64,000 nt of DNA, from NCBI RefSeq assembly GCF_016405885.1, contig NZ_JAEKGC010000002.1:304093-368092 (forward strand), written 5' to 3'. The position numbers were made by a program, and so were the translations under genes. This DNA is from Arthrobacter sp. MSA 4-2 (GTDB lineage: Bacteria; Actinomycetota; Actinomycetes; Actinomycetales; Micrococcaceae). This document shows, piece after piece, positions 8,751-16,409 of the stretch. The stretch's first letter is position 1. Each line of letters opens with the position of its first letter. Under the pieces are notes generated by a model. It was not told where the DNA came from. It was given only the letters and a program-made list of their open reading frames with translations, and did not search any database.

Positions 8751-9713
8751 GTGCTCGCAATCGCCTGCCCCGGCCAGGGGTCCCAAACGCCAGGATTCCT
8801 CAGCCCGTGGCTTGAACTGCCCGGCGTCGCCGGGCACCTCGCCCTCCTCAGCGACCAGGCCGGCGTCGACCTGGTCAAGCACGGCACGGTGTCCGACGAG
8901 GACACCATCAAGGACACCGCCGTCGCACAGCCCCTGATTGTTGCCGCAGGGCTGGTCGCCGCCCGGGTGCTCCTCGAGAACCGCCCGATGACCGCCGGGA
9001 CCGTCGTCGCGGGCCACTCGGTGGGTGAGCTGACCGCGACGGCCATCTCGGGCGCCCTTACCGAGGCCGACGCGATCGCCTTCGTCCGCGTCCGTGCCAC
9101 CGCCATGGCCGAAGCCGCCGCGGCCGTGCCCACGGGCATGAGCGCCGTCCTGGGCGGCGATCCCGACGACGTCGCGCAGGTCCTGGACCGGCTCGGCCTC
9201 ACCGCCGCGAACGCCAACGGCGGCGGCCAGGTGGTGGCCGCCGGGACGCTCGAGCAGCTCGCCGCCCTCGCCGCCGAGCCGCCGGCCAAGGCCCGGGTGA
9301 TCCCGCTGAAGGTCGCCGGCGCGTTCCACACTTTCCACATGGCCCCGGCCGTGACCGCGCTTGAGGCCCTGCGCCCTTCGCTCACTCCCGCCGAACCCCT
9401 GCCGACCCTGCTCTCGAATTACGACGGGCAGCCGGTGAGCACCGGTGAGGCGAACCTTGACAGCCTCATCGCCCAGGTGTCACGCCCGGTGCGGTGGGAT
9501 CTGTGCATGGCGTCAATGCAGGAAATGGGGGTGACCGGCATGCTGGAGCTGGCCCCGGCGGGCACCCTGACCGGGCTGGCGAAACGCGGAATGCGCGGTA
9601 CGGCCGCATTGCCCGTAAAATCTCCGGAGGACCTCGACGCGGCCCGCGCCTTCATCGACGAGCATTCGCGTCTCCTGGATACCGACTCATCCCTGGCAGA
9701 AGGACATCAGTGA
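8751..9713 (+). CDS. fabD: Malonyl-CoA:ACP S-malonyltransferase
   Basis: A 320-residue acyltransferase loading malonyl groups from CoA onto the acyl carrier protein. The nucleophile is Ser90 in GHSVGE and the catalytic His lies in GAFHTFHM (His193 or His196); RATAM near 115 contains the carboxylate-binding Arg. N-terminal ACPGQGSQ is typical of the family. Start is GTG with GGAAA upstream. It is the first gene of the fabD-fabH-acpP-fabF operon behind a candidate FasR operator; its stop overlaps the fabH start. Confidence 0.96.
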   Translation: MLAIACPGQGSQTPGFLSPWLELPGVAGHLALLSDQAGVDLVKHGTVSDEDTIKDTAVAQPLIVAAGLVAARVLLENRPMTAGTVVAGHSVGELTATAISGALTEADAIAFVRVRATAMAEAAAAVPTGMSAVLGGDPDDVAQVLDRLGLTAANANGGGQVVAAGTLEQLAALAAEPPAKARVIPLKVAGAFHTFHMAPAVTALEALRPSLTPAEPLPTLLSNYDGQPVSTGEANLDSLIAQVSRPVRWDLCMASMQEMGVTGMLELAPAGTLTGLAKRGMRGTAALPVKSPEDLDAARAFIDEHSRLLDTDSSLAEGHQ

Positions 9714-10777
9714 GCACTCCGGCTCTTCAGCAGGCTCCCCTGCGCGACTACACCCGCATTCTCGGCGTCGGGGCATACCGGCCCGAGGTGATCGTCACCA
9801 ATGACGACGTCGTGCAGTGGATCGATTCCTCCGACGAATGGATCCGCCAGCGCACGGGCATCGTCACCCGCCACCGCGCTCCGCGCGACGTGAGCGTCAT
9901 CGACATGGCCGAGGCGGCCGCCCGCGAGGCCCTGGCCAACGCCGGCATCGACGCGAAGCAGCTCGGCGGGGTGCTCGTCTCCACAGTCACCCACCCCTAC
10001 GCCACTCCTTCGGCGTCCGCGCAGCTCGCGGACCGGCTCGGCGCGACCCCCGCCCCGGCGTACGACATCTCCGCGGCATGCGCAGGCTACTGCTACGGCA
10101 TTGCGCAGGCCGACGCCCTCGTGCACGCCGGTACGGCGGAGTACGTCCTGGTCGTCGGCGTCGAAAAGCTTTCGGACTTCATCGACAACTCCGACCGCAC
10201 CATCTCCTTCCTGCTGGGTGACGGCGCGGGCGCCGTCGTCGTCGGCCCGTCGACCACGGCGGGCATCGGCCCGTCTGTGTGGGGCTCGGACGGCAGCAAG
10301 CACGAGTCGATCCGCATGACCCGCTCCCTCATCGACATCCGCGACTACTCCCTCGGCGCCCTCGCCGCTTCGGAGGGCGACGGCGAAGCCGCCGACTCCG
10401 ACGCGGAGCAGGCCTCCCTGTGGCCCACGATGCGCCAGGACGGACCCACGGTGTTCCGCTGGGCGGTGTGGGAGATGGCCAAGGTCGCCCAGCAGGCACT
10501 CGATGCTGCGGGAATCTCTGCCGACGACCTCGCGGCCTTCCTGCCACACCAGGCGAACATCCGTATTATCGATGAGATGGTCAAGCAGCTGAAGCTTCCC
10601 GAACACGTGAGCGTGGCCCGTGACATAGTCGATGCGGGGAACACCTCCGCTGCGTCGATTCCGCTGGCCATGCACCGGCTGCTGAAGGAACAGCCGGAAC
10701 TGAGCGGCGGGCTCGCCCTGCAGATCGGTTTCGGAGCCGGGCTCGTCTTCGGCGCCCAGGTCGTCGTCCTTCCCTGA
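9710..10777 (+). CDS. fabH: 3-Oxoacyl-ACP synthase III (KASIII)
   Basis: A 355-residue initiating condensing enzyme that joins an acyl-CoA primer with malonyl-ACP. The active-site Cys124 is in ISAACAGYC, His near 279 in PHQAN, and Asn near 309 in GNTSAASIP, the complete Cys-His-Asn triad. The chosen GTG at 9710 overlaps the fabD stop by 4 nt and has AGAAGGA 5 nt upstream; the open frame extends further upstream but only inside fabD. In branched-chain-lipid actinobacteria FabH prefers branched short acyl-CoAs; that preference is inferred from the group, not visible here. Confidence 0.96.
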   Translation: MSTPALQQAPLRDYTRILGVGAYRPEVIVTNDDVVQWIDSSDEWIRQRTGIVTRHRAPRDVSVIDMAEAAAREALANAGIDAKQLGGVLVSTVTHPYATPSASAQLADRLGATPAPAYDISAACAGYCYGIAQADALVHAGTAEYVLVVGVEKLSDFIDNSDRTISFLLGDGAGAVVVGPSTTAGIGPSVWGSDGSKHESIRMTRSLIDIRDYSLGALAASEGDGEAADSDAEQASLWPTMRQDGPTVFRWAVWEMAKVAQQALDAAGISADDLAAFLPHQANIRIIDEMVKQLKLPEHVSVARDIVDAGNTSAASIPLAMHRLLKEQPELSGGLALQIGFGAGLVFGAQVVVLP

Positions 10778-10856
10778 CTTTCCACGCCCAAGCCGCCGAC
10801 AGCGGTTTGACCCAACCACGCCGGGACCGCCCGGCAGTAACAGAAAAGGAGCCACT

Positions 10857-11102
10857 ATGGCTAACAACGAAGAAATCCTGGCCGGTCTGGCCGAGATCGT
10901 CAACGAGGAAACGGGCCTCGCTCCCGAGTCCGTCCAGATGGACAAGTCCTTCACCGACGACCTCGACATCGACTCGATCTCCATGATGACCATCGTCGTC
11001 AACGCCGAGGAGAAGTTCGGCGTCCGCATCCCGGACGAAGAAGTCAAGAACCTCAAGACCGTAGGCGACGCCGTTACCTTCATCGCCGGCGCGCAGGCGT
11101 AA
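10857..11102 (+). CDS. acpP: Acyl carrier protein
   Basis: An 81-residue acidic carrier for growing acyl chains. The phosphopantetheine site is Ser40 in DLDIDSISMM; the common DSL is DSI here, a conservative change. Strong ribosome site AAAAGGAG 6 nt before ATG. It sits 79 bp after fabH and 124 bp before fabF in the usual order, and is the protein cofactor of FabD, FabH and FabF. Confidence 0.97.
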   Translation: MANNEEILAGLAEIVNEETGLAPESVQMDKSFTDDLDIDSISMMTIVVNAEEKFGVRIPDEEVKNLKTVGDAVTFIAGAQA

Positions 11103-11124
11103 CACCTGCTCCGCGAGGAGCGAC

Positions 11125-11162
11125 GGCGGCAGCCTCCGGCCCGAGCGCCGGAGGCAGCCGCC
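11125..11162 (+). terminator. Hairpin between acpP and fabF
   Basis: GCCTCCGGC (11132-11140) pairs perfectly with GCCGGAGGC (11147-11155), and GGCGGC/GCCGCC extends the stem. CTTCTTC follows. It may end part of the transcripts after acpP, giving more acpP than fabF mRNA. Confidence 0.6.
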
Positions 11163-11226
11163 CTTCTTCACCCTAGGTTCCCGCCGGAAGGCGTCGACCG
11201 ACCCAACGCTTTGAAAGAGTGACCCC

Positions 11227-12462
11227 ATGCCCCGCAAAGTAGTCATCACCGGCCTCGGTGCGACAACGCCCATCGGCGGTGACGTACCCACCATGTGGGC
11301 AAACGCCCTCAAGGGTGTTTCCGGTGCTCACACCATCGAGGCCGACTGGGTCCAGAAATACGAACTTCCCGTCACGTTCGCGGCCCAGGTCTCCACACCG
11401 GCCACCGAAGTCCTCACGCGCGTCGAGGCCAAGCGGATGGATCCCTCAACCCAGTTCGCCGTCGTCGCTTCCCGCGAAGCCTGGCGCGACTCCGGCATTG
11501 AAGAGGTCGACCCGGACCGCCTGGCCGTTGCCTTCGCCACCGGCATCGGCGGAGTGTGGACCCTGCTCGATGCCTGGGACACCCTGCGCGAAAAGGGCCC
11601 CCGCCGCGTCCTGCCGATGACCGTGCCCATGCTGATGCCCAACGGTCCGGCAGCTGCGGTCAGCCTCGACATCGGAGCACGCGCCGGCGCGCACACCCCC
11701 GTCTCGGCCTGCGCCTCCGGCACCGAGGCCCTCCACCAGGGCCTCGAACTGATCCGCTCCGGCAAGGCCGACGTCGTCATGTGCGGCGGCGCCGAGGCGG
11801 CGATCCACCCCATGCCGATGGCCGCGTTCGCCTCGATGCAGGCCCTCTCGCGCCGCAATGACGACCCCGAGCACGCCTCCCGGCCGTACGACCTCAACCG
11901 TGACGGTTTTGTCATGGGTGAGGGCGCCGGCGCCCTGGTGCTCGAGGCAGAGGAGCACGCCCTCGCCCGCGGCGCCCGCATCTACGGCGAACTGGCCGGC
12001 ACGTCCGTCACCGCCGACGCGTACCACATCACCGCACCGGACCCGGGCGGACTGGGCGCGACCCGCGCCCTCAAGGCCGCGCTGTTCGACGCGCGGGCCC
12101 TGCCCTCGGACGTCGTCCACATCAACGCCCACGCCACCTCCACGCCGGTCGGTGACAAGCCAGAGTACATCGCGCTGAAGGAAGCGCTCGGCTCGCACAT
12201 CGGCAACGTTGCGGTTTCGGCCACCAAGTCGCAGACCGGCCACCTCCTCGGTGCCTCGGGCGCCGTCGAGGCCGTCATGACCGTCATGGCCGTGTACGAC
12301 CGGAGCGCCCCGATGACGATCAATCTGGAGAACCAGGACCCCGAGATCCCCCTCGACGTCGTGACCTCCGAGCGCAAGCTTCCCGGCGGAGACATAGTGG
12401 CGCTGAGCAACTCGTTCGGCTTCGGCGGCCACAATGCCGTCGTCGTCATCCGGAACGTCTAG
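11227..12462 (+). CDS. fabF: 3-Oxoacyl-ACP synthase II (KASII)
   Basis: A 411-residue elongating condensing enzyme. It starts MPRKVVITGLGATTPIGG, has the nucleophile Cys162 in VSACASGTEAL, His in INAHATSTPVGD and His in KSQTGHLLGASG, plus the C-terminal NSFGFGGHN loop. These give the complete Cys-His-His set of KASI/II enzymes. GAAAGAGTG precedes the ATG. It is the last gene of the fab cluster and ends at a strong terminator. Confidence 0.97.
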   Translation: MPRKVVITGLGATTPIGGDVPTMWANALKGVSGAHTIEADWVQKYELPVTFAAQVSTPATEVLTRVEAKRMDPSTQFAVVASREAWRDSGIEEVDPDRLAVAFATGIGGVWTLLDAWDTLREKGPRRVLPMTVPMLMPNGPAAAVSLDIGARAGAHTPVSACASGTEALHQGLELIRSGKADVVMCGGAEAAIHPMPMAAFASMQALSRRNDDPEHASRPYDLNRDGFVMGEGAGALVLEAEEHALARGARIYGELAGTSVTADAYHITAPDPGGLGATRALKAALFDARALPSDVVHINAHATSTPVGDKPEYIALKEALGSHIGNVAVSATKSQTGHLLGASGAVEAVMTVMAVYDRSAPMTINLENQDPEIPLDVVTSERKLPGGDIVALSNSFGFGGHNAVVVIRNV

Positions 12463-12470
12463 CCTCACCT

Positions 12471-12516
12471 AGCACAAAGAAGGGCACCCCCATCCGGGAG
12501 TGCCCTTCTTTGTGCT
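12471..12516. terminator. Bidirectional terminator between fabF and the DUF3145 gene
   Basis: A perfect 17-bp stem (AGCACAAAGAAGGGCAC / GTGCCCTTCTTTGTGCT) with a 12-nt loop lies between two convergent genes. A and T runs inside the stem let it serve both strands. Confidence 0.9.
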
Positions 12517-12583
12517 ATGGCAGTACGGCCGCGCTTCTGCTCAAGGGCCCCTTGCCGAACCGGCAGCAGCTGCCGGGTGCCTG

Positions 12584-13087
12584 TTAGCCGACCTGGTGGA
12601 GCCAGCGGACGGGAGCGCCTTCGGCTGCGTGGCGGAATGGCTCGAGCTCTTCGTCCCAGGATTCGCCGAGTGCGAGGGACAGCTCGTTGTAGACGGCCGA
12701 CGGATCGCCGGCGCCTGCCTCGTAGGCGTAGCGGATGCGGTCCTCGGAGACCATGATGTTCCCGTGGACGTCGGTGGTGGCGTGGAAGATGCCGAGTTCG
12801 GGGGTGTGGGACCAGCGTCCGCCGTCGACACCGGCGCTCTGCTCCTCGGTGACCTCGTAGCGGAGGTGCGCCCAGCCGCGCAGGGCCGACGCGAGCTGCG
12901 CTCCCGAGCCCTGGGGTCCGGTCCAGGAGAGCTCGGCGCGGTGCATTCCGGGCGCGGCGGGCTGAGGCCTCCAGTCCAGGTCGGCCCGCTTGTCGAGCAC
13001 CGACCCAATGGCCCACTCGACATGAGGGCACAACGCGGAAGGGGCTGAGTGCACGTACAAAACACCGCGGGCCATCACAACAGACAT
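12584..13087 (-). CDS. DUF3145 family protein
   Basis: A 167-residue actinobacterial conserved protein, MSVVMARGVLYVHSAPSALCPHVEWA at its start. The length fits DUF3145. The start at 13087 is chosen because GGAGGA lies just upstream; an upstream in-frame extension is possible but has no ribosome site. Two Trp-rich strands (LSWTGPQG, LRGWAHLRYEV) are typical of the family. Function is unknown; its location behind the fab cluster is conserved in the group, without proof of a lipid role. Confidence 0.85.
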   Translation of the reverse strand: MSVVMARGVLYVHSAPSALCPHVEWAIGSVLDKRADLDWRPQPAAPGMHRAELSWTGPQGSGAQLASALRGWAHLRYEVTEEQSAGVDGGRWSHTPELGIFHATTDVHGNIMVSEDRIRYAYEAGAGDPSAVYNELSLALGESWDEELEPFRHAAEGAPVRWLHQVG

Positions 13088-13256
13088 TCCATCCTCCATA
13101 GCTTTAGGTACGTCTTCCCCAACGACCTGCATGGCAGATGAAACGGTGCAGCTTTGCGTGTGCTTTGACGACACTGCCCTGTGTGCAGTGTGCCGGATGA
13201 CTAACTAGGAATCATTGTGCCGTACAACTCACCGGAGCGCCACTGTAACTACTCAG

Positions 13257-13273
13257 GTAATTGCAGAAATTAC
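13257..13273. promoter_or_regulatory. Perfect inverted repeat GTAATT-N5-AATTAC
   Basis: GTAATT (13257-13262), GCAGA, AATTAC (13268-13273) lies between the end of xerC and the DUF3145 gene. GTAACTACTCAG follows on one side, hinting at a second partial copy. It is AT-rich against the local GC-rich background. An operator for the DUF3145 promoter or a weak xerC terminator are both possible. Confidence 0.4.
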
Positions 13274-13315
13274 TTGCTTTCCGGCGAGCCTCTGAATTCC
13301 GGTCCACGGGACGTA

Positions 13316-14296
13316 TTATGCGCGGGGATGAGACTGCTCGTAACTCCGGCGCAACCGGTCCACCGAGACATGCGTATAAATCTGGGTTGTCGCCAGGCTG
13401 TTGTGGCCGAGGATCTCTTGGACGGCCCGCAGATCGGCGCCGCCGTCGAGGAGGTGTGTGGCGGTGCTGTGGCGGATGGCGTGCGGCCCCGAGGCCGAGG
13501 TGCCGCCGAGTGCGGCGAACAGTTTTTGGACGGTGCCGCGCACCGCGCGCTGGTCGATCCGGCCGCCGCGCCGGCCGAGGAACACGGCCGGCCCGCTGGC
13601 TGCGGTTGAGAACTGGGGCCGGCCGCGCCGCAGCCAGTCATCCAGCGCGTGGGCCGCAGGCACTCCGAAGGGAACCGTCCGCTCCTTGTTGCCCTTGCCG
13701 AGCACCGTGAGGGTGCGCCGCTCGGTGTTGAGGTCGTCGATATCCAGTCCGGTCAGCTCTCCGACGCGGATGCCGGTGCCGTAGAGGAGTTCGACCATGG
13801 CGCGGGCCTGGAGGGCGCCTCCCTCCCCCGCCGCAGCGGCTTCCTCCAGCGAGGCGAAGATGGAGTCAAGCTGGGCCCGGGTGACGACGTGGGGCAGCGA
13901 CTTTTCCCGCTTCGGCGCCCGCAGCCGGAGGGCGGGATTGACCGAGATGAGTTCTTCGCGCTCGGCCCAGGCCATGAAGCTGCGGGCGGTCGCCGCGCGC
14001 CGGGCGATGGTGGAGCGGGACAGCCCCGCGCTGTCGAGCGAGCCCAGCCAGGCCCGGAAGTCGCTGAGCTCCACGTCCTCAAGCCGTTCGGTGCCCCGGG
14101 CCCGGACGAAGCCCAGCAGCAGTTCGAGGTCGGTCAGGTAGGCCCTGACCGTGTGCTCAGAACGGTTACGTTCGGCCTCAAGATACCGCCTGTACCTGTC
14201 GACCGCGTCAGCGAAGGACGGTGAGAGGTCGGCCGCCGGCTTGCCTGCGGGAGTCTTCGCAACAGCGATGTCCAGCTCCCTTCCGGCTTTGTACAA
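13316..14296 (-). CDS. xerC: Tyrosine recombinase XerC
   Basis: A 326-residue site-specific recombinase that with XerD resolves chromosome dimers at dif. An N-terminal SAM-like domain (about 28-115) precedes the catalytic domain. Catalytic residues are visible: Arg177 (GTGIRVGEL), His272 and Arg275 (HAIRHSTATH), His298 (LGHNS), Tyr307 (IYTHVS). The apparent start is TTG at 14296 with AGAGGT upstream; the first 20 residues are not conserved-looking, so a shorter start is possible. It lies beside dprA and comM, as in many actinobacteria. No dif site was seen here. Confidence 0.92.
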   Translation of the reverse strand: MYKAGRELDIAVAKTPAGKPAADLSPSFADAVDRYRRYLEAERNRSEHTVRAYLTDLELLLGFVRARGTERLEDVELSDFRAWLGSLDSAGLSRSTIARRAATARSFMAWAEREELISVNPALRLRAPKREKSLPHVVTRAQLDSIFASLEEAAAAGEGGALQARAMVELLYGTGIRVGELTGLDIDDLNTERRTLTVLGKGNKERTVPFGVPAAHALDDWLRRGRPQFSTAASGPAVFLGRRGGRIDQRAVRGTVQKLFAALGGTSASGPHAIRHSTATHLLDGGADLRAVQEILGHNSLATTQIYTHVSVDRLRRSYEQSHPRA

Positions 14297-14307
14297 TTCT
14301 TGGACCT

Positions 14308-15165
14308 CTACTCTGCTCCTTCCTGATGACCGCGTCCAACAGGCGCTCCGGACACGAGGTCCCTTTGTTGTCCACGGGACCGCCCCCGCCCAGTGCCGCC
14401 CCGTGGGCTGCCCGCTCCCGATATAGCTCTCAGGGCCGAACTCCCCTCCGCCGAGACGCCCGCGGTATCCGTTGCGATGACCGGCCCGGCGGTGATCCCT
14501 GTCCGCCCTGATTCCCCGGCGGCACTTCGCGCTGTGTTGACCTCCTCCGAAACGGCCGCTCCCTCGAGGTCAAGCAGGAACCGTTTGGCGTCGATCCCGG
14601 CTGCATAGCCCGCGAGCGCCCCGTTTCCCGCAACAACCCGATGGCCCGGGATGAGGATCGACAGGGGGTTCGCCCGTACCGCGGCACCGACGGCCCGGCC
14701 CATGGCGGGGTTGCCCAGTGCCGCGGCAATGCTTCGGTAGGTGCGTGTCTGGCCGTAGGGAATTCGAGCGACGGCGGCCCACACGCGGTGCTGGAACCCC
14801 GTGCCGGCTGGGAGGAGCAGCAGCTGGAAGGAGCGTCGGGTTCCCGCGAAGTACTCTTCGAGCTGTCGGGCTGCGTCGATGAGGACTCCGCCCGCATCCC
14901 TTCCCGTAGAGCCTCCGTGCTCCCTTGGCACGATCCCGTTCACTACCGTGCCGGCGGTAACGCTCGGCTCGCTGCCCGGCGGGGCCCCTGCCTTGGGGTG
15001 TCCGGCATCCCGGTGGCCCGGCCGGTGTTCCTGCCAGGGCTCCCCCAGCAGCACCACTCCGGGCTGCGGGTCGTGCCGTTCGTGGTAGGCACCGACGAGT
15101 CCGCCTTGTGCCGCCACAAGAATCAAGCCGCCGATAGGACTTTCGATGCGGTAATGCTGTCTCAT
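14308..15165 (-). CDS. Ogt-like O6-alkylguanine-DNA alkyltransferase homologue lacking the active-site cysteine
   Basis: A 285-residue protein with the Ogt/MGMT DNA-binding fold: FQHRVWAAVARIPYGQTRTY (125-144), GRAVGAAVRANP (156-167) and the active-site segment at 173-177. That segment reads PGHRV where repair enzymes have PCHRV, so the alkyl-accepting Cys is Gly174 (codon GGC at 14644-14646). It is also larger than the usual 160-180 residues: about 60 low-complexity residues interrupt the N-terminal half (31-92), and about 80 Gly/Ser-rich residues with rarer codons form the C-terminus. GAGGAG stands before the chosen ATG. It may be an alkyltransferase-like lesion-binding protein, or a decaying gene. 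Confidence 0.75.
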   Translation of the reverse strand: MRQHYRIESPIGGLILVAAQGGLVGAYHERHDPQPGVVLLGEPWQEHRPGHRDAGHPKAGAPPGSEPSVTAGTVVNGIVPREHGGSTGRDAGGVLIDAARQLEEYFAGTRRSFQLLLLPAGTGFQHRVWAAVARIPYGQTRTYRSIAAALGNPAMGRAVGAAVRANPLSILIPGHRVVAGNGALAGYAAGIDAKRFLLDLEGAAVSEEVNTARSAAGESGRTGITAGPVIATDTAGVSAEGSSALRAISGAGSPRGGTGRGRSRGQQRDLVSGAPVGRGHQEGAE

Positions 15166-15218
15166 CGCAGATTCTCCTCGTTCTTCTTGAGGTGCAGGAT
15201 TCTTCCCGGTTTCTTCTG

Positions 15219-16409
15219 TCAGGATTTCGGTGCCCGCCTCCACCCTTCCGGGCCGCGGAGGGCGAGGCCTGCGAGCTCGAGGCGGGCCAGCCCGGCCAGG
15301 ACGTCCCGTGATCCGAGCCCGGCCACCGAGGCGAGCTTGTCGATGGAGGAGTAAATCCTCAGCGGGAGGGCATCAAGCAGGAGGATGTCCTGAACGGCCA
15401 GCCCATCGTGGTCGCTGGACGGAACGGACACATCAGTCTCAGGATGGGTCCCGAGTGGACCAGCGAGCTCAGCCACCTCGGACGCATCCGTCACGCAGAT
15501 CGCGCTTCCGTCGCGGAGAAGGCGGTGGCAGCCAGCGGAATTCGCTGAGTAGACCGATCCCGGGACGGCTCCTACGGGACGCCCGAGCCCGGCGGCGTGG
15601 TGGGCGGTGTTGAGGGCACCGGACCTCCATCGGGCCTCCACGACAACCGTGACGGCGCCCAGAGCTGCGATGAGCCGGTTCCGCGCCAGGAAGCGCCATC
15701 GGGTAGGGGAAGAGCCCGGCGGAACCTCGGAGATGACGAGTCCGTCCCGCGCGATGGTACGCAGCAGTTCCTCGTTCCCCGCCGGGTAATAGCGGTCCAC
15801 ACCGCATGCCATGATGGCGATCGTCGGAGGCTGGGCCGTGCCTGACGTTCCCAACGCTGCGCGGTGGGCCTGGGCATCGATTCCGTAGGCTCCGCCGGAG
15901 AGAACGGTAAGGCCCTTCATGGCCAAACCAGATGCCATTTCGGCCGTGACCGAGGCACCGTAGTTGGTGCTGTCGCGGGATCCGACGATCGCCACCATCC
16001 GCTGGAGCGGGGGTACTTCAGCCGATCCGCGGACCCAGAGGCACACCGGTGCTGCAAGCTGGAGGTCCTCAAGGGCGGCCGGCCAGTCCTCCGCTTCGGG
16101 GGTCAGCAGGCGCCCGCCAAATCTGGCCAGTGTCGCGAGGTCCCGTTCGGGTGCCAGGTCGTTCCGGCGGGGTGCCCAGCGTTCGAGCGCCCGGTCAAGC
16201 AAATTGCTCTGGCCTTCGCCCGGCGCGAGCAGCTCCTGGATCTCCTGCCTCAGGTCGCCGGCCGCTTTCAGACCTCCGGTGGCAATGCGGAGCGCGTCAA
16301 GAGGTCCGGCCGCAGCCACCAGGGCGAGTCCGACGGCGTCCGAAGGTTCAAATAGCCGGGACAAAGCTGCGCGCGCGACCGCGGTCCTGCTGTCTTGGGG
16401 GACGTTCAT
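15219..16409 (-). CDS. dprA: DNA-processing protein DprA
   Basis: A 396-residue single-stranded-DNA-binding protein that loads RecA on DNA taken up by transformation. The Rossmann-like domain is clear: VAIVGSRDSTNYG, LSGGAYGIDAQAHRAAL, GVDRYYPAGNEELL, SEVPPG and FLARNRLIAALG. An N-terminal SAM-like region and a C-terminal winged helix (KLASVAGLGSRDVLAGLARLEL) flank it. It overlaps comM by 4 nt. The neighbouring comM and yraN make the common DNA-uptake/processing block. Confidence 0.95.
   Translation of the reverse strand: MNVPQDSRTAVARAALSRLFEPSDAVGLALVAAAGPLDALRIATGGLKAAGDLRQEIQELLAPGEGQSNLLDRALERWAPRRNDLAPERDLATLARFGGRLLTPEAEDWPAALEDLQLAAPVCLWVRGSAEVPPLQRMVAIVGSRDSTNYGASVTAEMASGLAMKGLTVLSGGAYGIDAQAHRAALGTSGTAQPPTIAIMACGVDRYYPAGNEELLRTIARDGLVISEVPPGSSPTRWRFLARNRLIAALGAVTVVVEARWRSGALNTAHHAAGLGRPVGAVPGSVYSANSAGCHRLLRDGSAICVTDASEVAELAGPLGTHPETDVSVPSSDHDGLAVQDILLLDALPLRIYSSIDKLASVAGLGSRDVLAGLARLELAGLALRGPEGWRRAPKS

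Noticed and set aside
7262..12462. fab cluster considered as a polyketide or unusual lipid system
   Set aside because: All enzymes match standard type II fatty acid synthesis in the usual actinobacterial order.
13316..14296. xerC considered as the integrase of a mobile element
   Set aside because: Sequence and neighbours (dprA, comM) fit housekeeping XerC; no att sites or phage genes adjoin it.
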